Source of the DNA: Syngnathus acus
Taxonomy: Eukaryota > Chordata > Actinopteri > Syngnathiformes > Syngnathidae
Direction of reading: 5' to 3'
Assembly (NCBI RefSeq): GCF_901709675.1
Contig: NC_051091.1
Location: 8,094,967 to 8,158,966 of the forward strand
Length of the DNA: 64,000 nt
Shown here: piece after piece, positions 1 to 26,989 of the stretch
How positions within the stretch are numbered: position 1 is the first letter of the stretch
Layout: the number at the start of each line of letters is the position of its first letter
Made by a program: the position numbers and the translations under genes
Notes under the pieces: model-generated
The model's input: the letters and a program-made list of their open reading frames with translations, nothing else
Told to the model about the DNA's origin: nothing
Databases searched by the model: none

Positions 1-653
1 TTCTTTTCCCAGGAACCAAGAGAATGTGTTTGCCAAGCATTGTGGGTTCTCCAGGTACCTCTGTGAGAAATTGCACAGATCAGAAGCTATTTAAAGAAGT
101 CTAGAGAAAAAGTCTAGAGACAAAAACAGAGCATCATATCATGAAGACATCTGTCATGCAATGTGTAGCTCTCAATAAATATTTTTATTTCTGTATTTCT
201 TCATTATGGTTTCATTTTACAAAAACCCAGTCCAGACCTGAAAGTTCTGCTTATAGCGTCGAAAGTTGTGTTGCATTAGGACGGACTTGTCCTGTACAAA
301 GCGACTGTACTGGATATCTAGATTCTCTAACAGAGCCTGGAACAGCACCATCGCCAAATTGTAGTCGACGATTGCTCGCTTCCTAGATAGAAGTACACGT
401 GAAAACAAAACAGTGTGAAATAAGCAGGGTGAATGCAATGTTTTCTGCTATCTCAAAGCAACATTTACCTTTGACTTATCTAATATTATAATAGCATACA
501 ATATGTGTTGTTTGCAGCTTACCACTGCTGTGATTCTATCCATGCAGCCAGGTAATGACGGACTTCCATGGGGAGAGCCTCCCTGTCATACAGGTCATGT
601 AGCTGTTGTGTGAATGCAGCTGGAAGCTGCATCAGCCTTTCCCACTGAGACAT
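1..653 (-). CDS. stat2: STAT transcription factor, N-terminal exons (probably STAT2); truncated by the window edge
   Basis: Signal transducer and activator of transcription: a cytoplasmic factor phosphorylated by JAK kinases that dimerises and enters the nucleus. STAT2 works with STAT1 and IRF9 in interferon signalling. Three coding exons are visible: 523..653 (start ATG 651-653), 238..382 and 1..60, the last running off the left edge. Phases join cleanly (131+145 nt, then phase 0). The protein starts MSQWERL and carries LPMEVRHYLAAWIES, then QYSRF and LMQHNFRR, the N-terminal oligomerisation domain of STAT1/2/4. STAT6 differs strongly here. The choice of STAT2 over STAT1/4 rests on synteny with ERBB3 and B4GALNT1 and is inference. 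An acceptor lies one base before the ATG (AG at 655-656), so the 5' UTR is spliced from an upstream exon. Only about 112 residues are visible. Confidence 0.8.
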
Positions 654-1127
654 TCTGAGCGCAGAAATAGTCAGATCGACAATAATTCAAAAACATTGTA
701 TGATTGCTGATGGCAACTTTTCGTATCATTTATAGAGGGCAGCAATACTATCCAAAAGTGTGATAAAAATGCACGCAAATGTGCAACATAGATCATCAGG
801 AGCAGTTCAGAATCAAGATTTAATCTAATAACATGACATAAACATACGCCATTTAAAAATATAGACAATGTATGATGTTCATTTGTGACATTATTAATGT
901 GTGCAATGCAGACTTCGACCAGTCAATCAGAGAGAGGAAAAATGCTGACGTTTTTGTTGACAACATCGATTGCAAACTTTGAACGATATGTAATTGTGGA
1001 GATCGCGGACTATCTTTTAACAGAATACTACAGTGCCTAATCGGTACATACCTTGTTTTGTTTGGTGATGTCAACGAGTTGTCAGGAGAATGGTGTATTC
1101 AATATTTGATTTCTTGCCGTAACTTAC

Positions 1128-1262
1128 AGCCTGTACGCGATCAATGGTTTCCATCAGACTGGAAGTGTAACGCAGGTATGACAGTGTTATGGACTGTATT
1201 TCCCTAGGTCTCGTTTTCCGCGAAAGTGTTCCTCCCACTCCTCTTAAACGCGGTGAAGCCAT
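1128..1262 (-). other. Candidate non-coding first exon of the STAT gene
   Basis: On the minus strand a good donor (GCT|GTAAGT, intron starting at 1127) closes an open stretch beginning near 1262. The STAT start exon has an acceptor just before its ATG and needs an upstream 5' UTR exon. A second donor-like site (CAAG|GTATGT) lies near 1053 and could be an alternative. The frame beginning MASPRLR at 1262 would be out of frame with the STAT ATG after splicing, so it would be an upstream ORF if translated. The upper limit is arbitrary. Confidence 0.35.
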
Positions 1263-1500
1263 TTTGGTTCTGGAATATTAATCGAAAGCACCAATGAGAA
1301 CCACAATGGACGTCAGAGATTTAACAGTTTCCGTCACGAGTCAAAACAAACCGCTGATTGGTGGATTTGCAATAAGAGCAGCGCATTTGATTGGTCGAGA
1401 TGCGCGTCAATCAAAAGAGCAACTGGCAGAATCGAAACTTAACTCGACTCGGATATTTCCGAGGAAATCAATGAAAAATACCCCACGGAAAACCTGACCT
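1263..1500 (-). promoter_or_regulatory. Probable STAT gene promoter region with CCAAT boxes and a GAS-like site
   Basis: Upstream of the candidate first exon are CCAAT or ATTGG words near 1291, 1359 and 1390 and a TTCCGAGGAA site inside 1455..1468, which fits the gamma-activated-site pattern TTC-N4-GAA. The transcription start is not defined; this is inference from motif and position. Confidence 0.35.
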
Positions 1501-2154
1501 GCAACTTTACCACAACCCTTCAATTATTTATTAACCATACCATTTTCTCTTCCGTTTGTTTTGTAACATGGCAAACTGCATGCCATATTATGAGTATAAT
1601 TACATTACTCTCAAAAGTGTCCATTAACTTGCTGCTAAACTACTGTTCAGGCATTGAATTAACCTAGTACAAAACAAAACCATGCTTGCCTGCAGCAGTA
1701 GATTGTTGTGTATTCAATTCTATTTTGTTTTTTTTAATCTATATTTATAAATAACGAGACAAACAGACAGACAGTGTTATCTAAACAGCTTTACTGCATT
1801 TATTTATTAATGCATTACAACATTTATATTTGTATTGTTTCCAGCTCCTTCATGGACATATTACAACATGACTCGGACAACATCTTAAAAACTTTTTATT
1901 TTAAGTAGAAAACATACAAAGAAAAACAATTTTGTATATGTCAAATTGTAAACAAAAATACTGGATCTAGCTTGTTATGTGGTCTTTTTTCTTCTTCTTC
2001 AGTGCTCATATTTCTGGAAATGCCCCACCGGTAATCCTGAATACAGTAGTGTATCGTTATGAATATTTCTCTGTCAGTTAAAGTGGGCTGCATTTTAGCT
2101 TTTTCTGTCAAGTCCTTCATGAATAGAAATAGGCAAGGAGCAGATGAACCTTCT
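1501..2154 (-). other. STAT/erbb3 intergenic stretch and erbb3 3' UTR
   Basis: No coding exon is seen. The erbb3 stop is at 2155. A minus-strand AATAAA at 1895-1900 would give a 3' UTR of about 260 bases. A second AATAAA cluster lies near 1800. The rest is AT-rich and unremarkable. Confidence 0.5.
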
Positions 2155-14350
<12,196 letters not shown>

Positions 14351-17043
14351 CCTAATTCAGAACCTAAGGGCGTCCCAAAACTGCATTACCATGCCTTGAA
14401 AAAAAGGGCCCAAAAAGTCATTTGTAGGAATAAAAGTAGATCCCGTGGTACTGCTAGTAGATCCAAGTCCTAGTTGTGCTGTCTCCAGCTCATAGTGTGA
14501 AGTCGAAATGAGCCCAGCAGTGATTGGAGCGTCACTGGAGGCCAATCACAGACTGGAGCGCATTTTTTACTCCCTTGCTCTGATTTGAATGGGAGGGACC
14601 AGTGTGAATAGAGCACACACACTTAGGCACACAACAGCTTGCAAAACTGGAAACCTTCAAAACACCTTGGAAGAGAGAAATGAATTGTAACTGGAGTGGC
14701 GCATGAAGACTGTTGTGCTTCAGAAGTTATTATAGTAATACTTTTGTATTCATTGGATTCACGTCTGAGTATTATTATTCCCTCGTGCTTGTACTAAATC
14801 TATTCGACGCCTAGAAATTTGAAACAGTGATTGGCTGACCTGATTTTGGTTCCCCACTGACAATCTGTTTCACAGATCAATGAATTTGATGAAAATCACT
14901 ACCGCATTGCTCGAGCAACTTGTTGTCATCTATACTGACTTATCAAAAATCTGAATTGGCTATCAACATTTTTATGTCCATGGTTTGGCCAAACTCTCAC
15001 GCAAGGTTGTGTCGTCCAAACAAAATGTGCTCACCATTTATGATGTGTGACGTGTCAGGTAATTCCAAAGAAAAATCAAAGGTTATTGCAATTAAGTCAC
15101 AATTAAAATGGGTTTGGTTGCCCATTCCAACTTCGTCATCGATGACTACTGCTCTTGCAAAGCCTCACTCGGTTTAAATTTTAATTCACAAACAGGAAGT
15201 GGTGACGTCAGAGAATACCACATTGACAATTTTGTTGTTGAATCGTCTCTGTCACGACAGATGAGCTGGTGTTTACAACAAATCATCACTTGAGAACCTC
15301 CAAGAGAAAAGTGAAAACTCACATTTGCCCATTTCGAATACGCAATATAACCTGCACACAAAACTAGCACGCAGCTCATAATCTTTATTTAAGGTGCTTT
15401 GGTTGGACTTTGAACCTTCCACTCCTTCACATAGATGGCCTTAAGATTACCGGTACTTGTTGTGCACTGTGACTTCACCTCTTTGCACTTGTACAAAATA
15501 AGTCACTAGCATGTGTTAGCATACTCTGCAAGCACAAATTTCAGCATAGTAATAAAAAAAAAAACATAGTTTCCAAAGATCCTTTGATTAATGATTGTAG
15601 GTGAAGCAATCCAAATTGTTTAAATATTTTAATCACTAACTCAACTGATTAATTCCTGTATGTGAAAAAGTAAAGAAATGCAAGGTAATACACAAATGAC
15701 CTCAAAACAAAATCATGGCAGAAGTAGTAAATAGAAGAAGGAAGCAGAAGTAAAAAAAAAATAAGGTAGTCCAAACTGAAAGTTGCCCTCCTGAACTCTG
15801 TAACCTTTATTTGGAAAGCCTCTTGTTGTTTTGCTATCTAAACGTCTGGCAAACAACTTGTTGCCGTGAGAGAGGGCAACCCAGTCAAACCGCTTTGTGG
15901 AAACCTGCTGGGCCTGAAGAGCCAGTTTCTTTTTCTTCATAACAGCTCACACACACTCAAGCAACACTCGTTTCTCAACTTTAACACAATCAATAAAAAG
16001 AAATTAATGACACGGGTTAACAGCGAATTTTGCTTTATGCATCCTTAAATGTATTTTTGATTAACAAGAAATGTCTTTCTGATTTTTTTGGTATCACAAA
16101 TGTATTTCATATCAGAAAGAAAATGAAAATAAATCGAACTACTTTTTTCAGTGGATGCATTCATTGCACAAGTAACATGAGTCCAAGCTGATGAGACTGG
16201 TCCTACAGAAAATGGGTTTATTGGTGATACAGCAGGAAGTGATCATCACATCGATGTCTGCTCTCCATGCATTCAGCATTGAAACATGGACATCGATGCG
16301 TGTAACTAGAACGGTACATAATGAATACCGGGGTTCTTCACTTTTTGCATTTGCTTTACTGACGTGGTCACATTTTACATTTTTTTCTTTTGTTTAAATA
16401 CCCCCCCTTCCCCCACTCTTACAAATAAGACCTACCACTAATGATGGATCAAGTATAGAGGCAAAACAGAAGCTACAGCAAAACAAACTTTTGCCTAATC
16501 ATCTCAAACTACAGTGCACAAAAGCTGTTTTGACAGCGTGAGAGAAATAATCCAAACATTATTCCTGATAAATATTCAGAAGCAAAAGATCAAATCAATT
16601 TTTTTTTTAGCCGTCACTACATATAAGGCCACCAAAACCCAAATGATCAAACTCATGGTTGAACATAGAATAGATGCACAGATACATTTCGACAAAATCC
16701 TTTCACATGAGGACACGGAAGCTTGCTGGTATCAGCTCCCCACAATTTACCCTGCTTTCTTTTCTATGCTGACACATCACCTAAATAAATGACTGTGTAA
16801 AATAAATATAGTGTACTTAACTGCCTTTTCTACAGACACATGTAATATTCACATTCAGTAAACACAGATATGAGGTTGCAACAACCGAAACAATCGGACG
16901 AACGCCTAGAATGACAACTGACTTTTGAAATAAAGAGTGTTTTTCAACATTCCCGCCCAAAAAGGCGTGACAAGAATGTGTTCATTTTGTTCCAGGCCGA
17001 ATACACACAACTCAGAATTGGATGTGGGAAGTCGTTTGGAGTA
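14351..17043 (-). other. erbb3 5' flank and erbb3/arf3 intergenic region
   Basis: The erbb3 5' UTR and promoter should lie in the first few hundred bases above 14350. I see no convincing TATA box or CpG cluster. The remainder, toward the arf3 3' end, is AT-rich with short chance open frames (for example near 15146 and 16514) lacking recognisable domains or splice sites. No RNA gene was recognised. Confidence 0.4.
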
Positions 17044-17744
17044 TTTATTCGATATCCTTGATATCCAGGTACAAGTATGCACTTTTTGGAAGAATTTGTA
17101 TTTATGATGTAGGATCACACACTAGTGCAATATTTTGCTTTACTAGTATGTATTTGTATTTTCATCTCTTAACATACCCATTTCTGATCCCCATAAAGTG
17201 GAAATTCAGGAGTTACAGCAGTAAAAGCAAACAAACATAAAAATCCCTGTAAACAATTTTTTGCTATTTTAATAAAAAAATAAAAAACACTCCATCAGAT
17301 TCCCCAGAGGAGCTGCAAGCACATTTGCATACAGGACCGCACGTGCAGGTACATGGACCTCAAGATGGATATCAAATAAAATGCTCAGAATTCTTCCCAT
17401 AGTGGTTGTTGTTGTTTGTACAACTCGGCTGCGTCAGGTAACAAAAGACAACTGAGCGTGAGCTTTAGTGAGAAAACACACACACACACGAGTCAACTTC
17501 TCCAGTGTGATGGAGTCACGTGACCCAACAAACATAAGAGCACACTGCACCTACAGACAAGAGAAAAAAAGCACATGCCGGAGTGATTGTTGATGGTTAG
17601 CGCGTGGTTGAAACTCGGCTCAAACAATGAGAGACTGAAAATGAAAGCCTAAAATCTCTTCAGATTCTTCGATCCCGCACCGTCAGTCCCCAATGAAACA
17701 AACAAACAAACAAAAAGTCGGACGTTGATGTTTTTCCTAACTTC
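17044..17744 (-). other. arf3 3' UTR (probable)
   Basis: This follows the arf3 stop at 17745. A minus-strand AATAAA at 17044-17049 is one possible end, giving about 700 bases; a longer UTR is possible since mammalian ARF3 has a long one. A palindromic GTCACGTGAC lies at 17515-17524. Confidence 0.45.
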
Positions 17745-20103
<2,359 letters not shown>

Positions 20104-20160
20104 CTAGCTCGCTTAGACGTATCGCGAGATTTCCTGGAGAGCAGTGGTCTAACGAGATAG
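20104..20160 (-). other. arf3: arf3 non-coding first exon (approximate 5' end)
   Basis: A strong minus-strand donor, GCTAG|GTAAGTAG, ends this exon at 20104. Vertebrate ARF genes usually start with a non-coding exon, and the coding start exon here has a clear acceptor. The 5' limit is estimated. Confidence 0.55.
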
Positions 20161-20162
20161 GA

Positions 20163-20172
20163 TCTCGCGAGA
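20163..20172. promoter_or_regulatory. TCTCGCGAGA promoter element
   Basis: A perfect TCTCGCGAGA palindrome lies just upstream of the arf3 first exon. A related ATCGCGAGAT is at 20121-20130. This CGCG element is known in CpG-rich housekeeping promoters and is bound by BANP; ZBTB33 has also been proposed. Its position fits an arf3 core promoter element. Confidence 0.7.
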
Positions 20173-21134
20173 GTTTTCATGACTCAACAAACGATGCGAA
20201 GAGCCTTTGGTTGAAATAAGGACAACAAACCAATTTTGTATTATATTAAACGCATTGCACTATATGTTATCATAAAATTTTGTATGTATGTTTTTATTCC
20301 TTATTTTCATATATTTTTACCTAGAAAAATGAAAAGAATACAAATATGGCAACCATTATAATTACTACTAGTCTATCCTGATACCACAACATGAAATGTA
20401 AAGGAATTAATATGTAATATATTGGAAACTGTATTTAAGTATTCTCAAAGAGGCATTCATTTCATGTTTATTGTCATGTTCCTGACATCACACATTGGGG
20501 CACGCTCTTTAAAGCCATGGGAAATACAACACTACAGTTGTGACTTTGCTTCATCCACGAGTAATTGTACTAAATACATATTTATTTTCAGAGGCCATTT
20601 TGAACAATTTCTTCTTTATTGTTCTTAATCTCTATAAACGTAAGTTGCAATTTACTGACAATTTAAAGAGGTGGTTTTCGGGGCTGGCTCCAGTTGCAAA
20701 TCACAAAACAAATATTCATCAAACAGATATTCGTTTTCTCTATTAATTTCTGCTCTCAATTTAAAAATGACCAATTTTGGAGCGACGCGGAAATTCATGC
20801 TAAATGTACAGCAGGCCAGGGCGGCTGAGAGGCGACGTGGCAAGCCTCAAACACCACAGCGCCCCCCAGCGTACGTGAGGAGCAGCGCGTCCTCTGCTTA
20901 TGTGCAGATGTGTGTGATGTTAGCGGAAGGTACGAGGCGGGCTCGTCCCACAGAGCCAAGTGTCGGGGGCCAACGTCCACGGCAGCACGGTTTTTATCTT
21001 TGCACGTTTTTTTAACACATCACCATTAGCCGGAGCACAGACGCGTTTCACCTGCGGGCCCAGGCAGACGAATTCGCCCGCAGATACCACGGAAATTGCT
21101 GTCTTACGTCTTCTTATTTTTCCCCTTCCCGCAT
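20173..21134. other. arf3/fkbp11 head-to-head intergenic region and fkbp11 5' flank
   Basis: About 1 kb separates the divergently transcribed arf3 and fkbp11. The right half (20780-21090) is GC-richer and probably holds the fkbp11 promoter and 5' UTR. A CCAACGTCCACG word lies at 20970-20981. No coding sequence was recognised. Confidence 0.5.
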
Positions 21135-23191
21135 ATGTTCACAATGCAGGGTAGCTTTGTTTTCCTGCTGCTTGCAGCTTTCACATTCACGGGGGGACTT
21201 GTGCGAGGCGACGACGATGCAGCCGAGGAGTTGCAGGTGGAGATCTTGGTGAGTAGAAAACGATGCTCCCTGCAATTTAAACGATGCATTGAACAAAATG
21301 CAATACTAACGGTCAACTATTTTGCCCCAAGATGAAACCCGAAACTTGTTCAGTACTCTCCACAATGGGGGACACGTTGCAGATCCATTACACGGTAAGA
21401 CACAATTAAATGCACGACACGATTCATAAGCAACACCATTCCTGCAAAATACATGCATTTGGTGAGTCAATCAAGCCTCGGCTATGAGATACCGGTCGAC
21501 TGCTGTTGTGTGGCGTGAGAGTGAGGGGGCCATTGTGTGCAACACGTCAGCAATAACACGAGAGCAGCTCATCCACGCGTTCACATTGCCAGGCTGGCTA
21601 TCTGACCGCACTGCTGCATATGCACACACAGTGTTAATCTCCACGATCACACTAATGAGATCAGTAACACGTTATGTCGATGTATCTTAATCTAATATTA
21701 GTTTGCATTCATTAATTCTCATCCTATATACACACTAGTGGTACAGCATAGAGTGATCCACTACTGCAGTGTTTCCCAAATGCAAATAAGCATGCTCACA
21801 TTCATACCTAATGTCATTTTAGACTTAATTGAACCTATAATTTGCATGCATTTGGAAGACAAACTCCAGACTGAAAGGTCAGAGTTGAGATTGGAACCCT
21901 AAATCTCAGAACAACTAGCCCACGTGTTGCGCCAGCGTAATAGTCATTCATTAGTTTTCATTGGTTTTGTACTACTAAAATGACACCACAATGCCTTAGG
22001 GTTCACCTTGCGAACGTCACATGACCAAACTCGGAAAACCGGTCAGCCGTGATTGATACATAAAGGTTACCTTATAAATGTGCACTACCATATTGCTCAC
22101 AGGTAAAACTAGCATCAATAATACAGTAGTTTTAAACTTATAAACTATGTATGTGTTTTCATTAAAAATAGCCATTTATGTTAGTATTCATCTACATTCT
22201 ACTAAAAGCTACATTACAAACCAGTTGCAACTGGCTTCTATATTTCATCATCAGACCTAAATGTAACACTCTCTATGTTTTATACTTCCCCCTGGTGGTT
22301 AAAGCGTATAATCCCGAAGGAGGCGAACAATGAATCAGAACAATAAACAATCTGTCTATTTATTTTGTTACAATTGTTTCTCTGCTCACCAGAGTAAATT
22401 AATGGACGGGAAGGTCATTGACTCCTCGCTGTCTCGGGACCCTCTTGTTGTCGAGTTGGGGAAGAGGACTGTCATTTCTGGTGGGTTACGAGCTAAATCT
22501 GTTGATTTGATTGCATTGAAATACAGAACAAATAAAATGTTTCAAAAAAATATGCAGTTTGGGGATTGACTATCTTTTTTATTTCCTTTCAGGTTTAGAG
22601 CAAAGCTTGATCGGCGTGTGCGAAGGGTTAGTGAGAAAAATCTTTTAGCAATATAGTGGTGCTCAAAACTTAGTCACTTGAAGGTGGAATCTAAAAATTC
22701 AATTTTTGTTGCCTTTCCACGCTCTTTCAGGCAAAAGATTAAAGCTACAATTCCATCTCACCTCGCCTATGGGAAGAAAGGTTACCCACCAACGATTCCA
22801 GGTAGAGAACAAACAAAAACTTTTTTTTTAATGAAAATATTTGATAAATGATCTGTATGTTATGTAAGTGTTGTTACAAGATTGAAGTCAATCTAGCATT
22901 TTTTGTTAGCTCCCACTGATTGCCATAATGCCATCATTTGAAACATGCATGAAGTATCAATGTTGCTCTTAATGTGCACTAGGTGACGCTGCCCTTGAGT
23001 TTGAGGTGGAAGTGATCTCGTTGACACAGCAGACGCCTTGGCAGAAGATGGTGAACGACGTGTTCCCCCTTGTGTGTTTGGCGCTGGTGCCCACTCTCCT
23101 TGGCTTGGTGGGACTTTACCTCTACAACAAGGCCAAAGACCCCAAACCCAGCAAAAAGAAGGCAAAGGACAAGAAAAGCAAGAAGAAATAA
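21135..23191 (+). CDS. fkbp11: FK506-binding protein 11, ER membrane peptidyl-prolyl isomerase
   Basis: Peptidyl-prolyl cis-trans isomerase of the secretory pathway, expressed mainly in secretory cells. Exons: 21135..21248, 21332..21394, 22393..22480, 22593..22626, 22731..22801, 22983..23191; 192 aa against about 201 in human. The N terminus is a signal peptide (FVFLLLAAFTFTGGLVRG), followed by the FKBP fold with GDTLQIHYT, GLEQSLIGVCEG and IPSHLAYG (residues about 50-140). A membrane span VCLALVPTLLGLVGLYLY comes near 155-172, and a lysine-rich tail ends KKSKKK. The start could be ATG 21135 or ATG 21144 (in frame, three codons later); either keeps the signal peptide. The stop codon lies inside an AATAAA word, and another AATAAA follows near 23214. 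Confidence 0.96.
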
Positions 23192-23222
23192 AGATGGGAC
23201 AAAGAACTATTTAAATAAATAA

Positions 23223-23868
23223 AAAAGCGTTTCCTTTGTGTTGATTTTATAAAATGGGTGTTGATTGTACAATAAGCAGCTTTGGTGGCACGGATGTTTA
23301 CACTGCCTGTAGATGTTGCATCTCTGACAGATTTTCAGCCTCTGTGAGCTTGAATAAATTACAACACATCCAAATTTCAACAGACAAAGATGACACATCT
23401 TTCAATGCATTGTTATTTTATCGGACTGCATGGTTGAGTATCCGTCTAATCGGTTGATGATTTCTGCTAAAAACAATTACAATTAGGCCTTTCTTTTGAA
23501 ATTGTGTTCCAACTATCCCTTTGACATCACCACATTCTGAGACTTGTGTCAGTGAATCTGTTATCAAATGGGAAAATTAAATCTTTGTTCTCATGAAACC
23601 CTCCACTATGGACATCTTGGTCTTTATTTATTATTATTTATTTTATTTTATTTTTTCTTGATTAGAGACGCGCATGCGCATACAGGTCATATCACTCCGC
23701 ATCAACAAATTGGTCATTTCATTTGAAACCTATCATATAATCAAATTAAATTTATTAAAAACAATATAATATAAAAAATATAAACCATCAAGGCCAATAC
23801 ATGTTTGTTTTAATTTTGAGAACGTTAATTTGGTGCCCAGGGTGGAGCGGAAATGCACTACTTTTCGC
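23223..23868 (+). other. fkbp11/rps26 intergenic region with an NRF1-type site
   Basis: Mostly AT-rich spacer. CGCGCATGCGCA at 23669-23680 matches the NRF1 consensus and lies about 200 bases before the predicted rps26 start of transcription. No coding sequence was recognised. Confidence 0.5.
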
Positions 23869-23871
23869 GGT

Positions 23872-23911
23872 ACAACCTCTTCCTGTCCTCTTTCCCAGCT
23901 TCCCGTGCGAC
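23872..23911 (+). promoter_or_regulatory. rps26 5' TOP tract / transcription start region
   Basis: A pyrimidine-rich tract (ACCTCTTCCTGTCCTCTTTC) lies about 20-40 bases before the ATG. Ribosomal protein mRNAs begin at a C followed by pyrimidines (5' terminal oligopyrimidine motif), which places their translation under mTORC1/LARP1 control. The exact start base is inferred. Confidence 0.7.
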
Positions 23912-24981
<1,070 letters not shown>

Positions 24982-24986
24982 TGAGA

Positions 24987-24992
24987 AATAAA
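24987..24992 (+). terminator. rps26: rps26 poly(A) signal
   Basis: AATAAA 22 bases after the rps26 stop codon. Cleavage is expected 15-30 bases later, near 25010-25020. Confidence 0.85.
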
Positions 24993-25069
24993 AGTCTTCA
25001 CAAAGTCTTTAAAGTTTTTCATTGAATTTATGATTTAGCATTTCAGAACACAAGAGAATAGGTGTTGAC

Positions 25070-26989
25070 TTTATTTGGAGTAAATATTTACAGTACAAAA
25101 TCTACAGTAGTTAAGATCAAACTAGTGAAATGCATAACTGATACTTTTCAGTTTGCATTCATTTAAAGCAATGTCAGCTCATTTACAGGAGGTGAGAGGC
25201 TTACAAACACATCCAAGTGTTTCTGAAATCATATAATTAGCAATCATACAAGTGAGTAATTGTGAGCTGAGGATTGGTCGCACATGCATCGGTCTGAAGC
25301 ACAATTCTTGTTGCACAATTACACCACTCAAGGCAAATGAGGATAGGTGATATAGCCAGTAGCTTACAAAAATCTATGGGTGTGTTTTTTTCATAATTTT
25401 GACACTTAAAGCCAGCAAAGGTTTCATGTCTGCAGGGAGATTTCTTTGGCTTTTAGCAGCAGCATTTATCCTATGGACCTCTTGTAGTAAAAAGTGTCAA
25501 GTGGTTCTACCAAGGGGAAAGTTTGTGGTGGTGAGCATGTCACAAAGCTGGACTTTTGCAGCACAAGGTGAATAGTTGCAAAAACACTACAAGAAAGAAG
25601 GCACAATATCAAAAAGGACAACATACAGGAAGCAAGCCGGTGCAAGTTACTCATTACATCAAAGCATATATCAAGTAGGGAACTTTTTTTTAAATAAACA
25701 TTTCTTAGTACAACAGTCCAAACACTTGAATGTAAGGCAAGCTAACTTTAATGATTAAATGATAGGTGAATCCTTAATTTGACCAAAAGTGTAAGAAAAT
25801 AAAATGGACCTGTAAGTCGACTTACAAAAATTGATTATATTTGAGGTTTCAACGTGGTTTTTGTTGCTTCTCTTTCATTTCTAGGCTTGTGCTTAATGTT
25901 TTGTAAAGTGTAGCTTGAGAGTTGTAAGAACAGTCAAATTGTTTTCACTTTATATCATACAATTCAAAATCATCTTTATATAACCCTATTGAAGGACAAA
26001 GGCTTTACCAAAAAAGCAGTGCTGGCCACATTTAATATTTTAACACTTTGTAGTGTCATATTTGACATTGATGCTGATATAACTGGGAGGTTTTGCTCTT
26101 GTGTAGATCTATGTTTAGAAATCCCACCTGCGTTAAAGACAACTTGAGATCTTTGGTAACTCATTCCAACACAATTTTGTATGTTTGAGGATATGATTGT
26201 TAGTTCATAGCTTCAGCGCTAGTCACTGAATTTCAATTACAACAAGGGAAGGCACAATTCAAACCAAGTAATAGTTGCAACCGAATTGACATATCATTTG
26301 CAGATTTGACATATGATCAAACTCTCCCACTTCAGCGGCAGTGATGTTTTTTTTCCTCATTCATTGAGAGAAATGTGCAGTTTGTGACATATTCTAGAAA
26401 ACAGTTTAATATAATCAGGATATTCTGGCGAGTATCAGTGCAACAGAAGCAGTTACAGAACAAATAATTAACAACAGACACACAACACGAGTAGTCAAGT
26501 CATCCAAGTAAAGGCTTTCATTGTACACTTGCACATCCTACTTCCAGAAAATGAAGGGCATCTCAGATAGAAGTACACTCACTTCCATCACTCCACCATT
26601 TGATACAAAACCAAAAGTGCATTTAGGATTCACAGACAACTTTTAAAAGATCTCACGAACTTAGACCTGGCTCTCTAATTTGGTCTGCACTTAACAAGGG
26701 TTGGAAAAAGTTGACAGTGAATGTGAGTTTTTTAAGGGATGTGTCTTCAAAGGAGGCGAATGTCTTCACATTTGACTTTTTGGGATGAAGAATCTGTTAA
26801 AGTGCTTGAGAGTTTTCAGGTCGGATTGGTCAACCACAGTAGGTGCATCAGGTGGGAATCCTGAATTGGGGCGCAAGGCACATGTGCAGATGGGAAAGTG
26901 CATGTTCAAAGTGCGTCATGATAAATAATATGGTTCCTTTGCACCGTGCAGACCAAACCGAGCCAGGCCGAGCTCAATGACTCCGTTCC
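25070..26989 (-). other. ikzf4: ikzf4 3' UTR (probable)
   Basis: This stretch follows the ikzf4 stop codon at 26990 on the minus strand. A minus-strand AATAAA at 25070-25075 would give a 3' UTR of about 1.9 kb. Long 3' UTRs are usual for Ikaros family genes. Only chance open frames are present. Confidence 0.5.

Noticed and set aside
1071-1262. 63-residue minus-strand open frame (MASPRLRGVGG...) as a separate gene
   Set aside because: It sits where the STAT 5' UTR exon is expected, contains a consensus donor inside it and matches no family I recognise; best explained as an upstream ORF.
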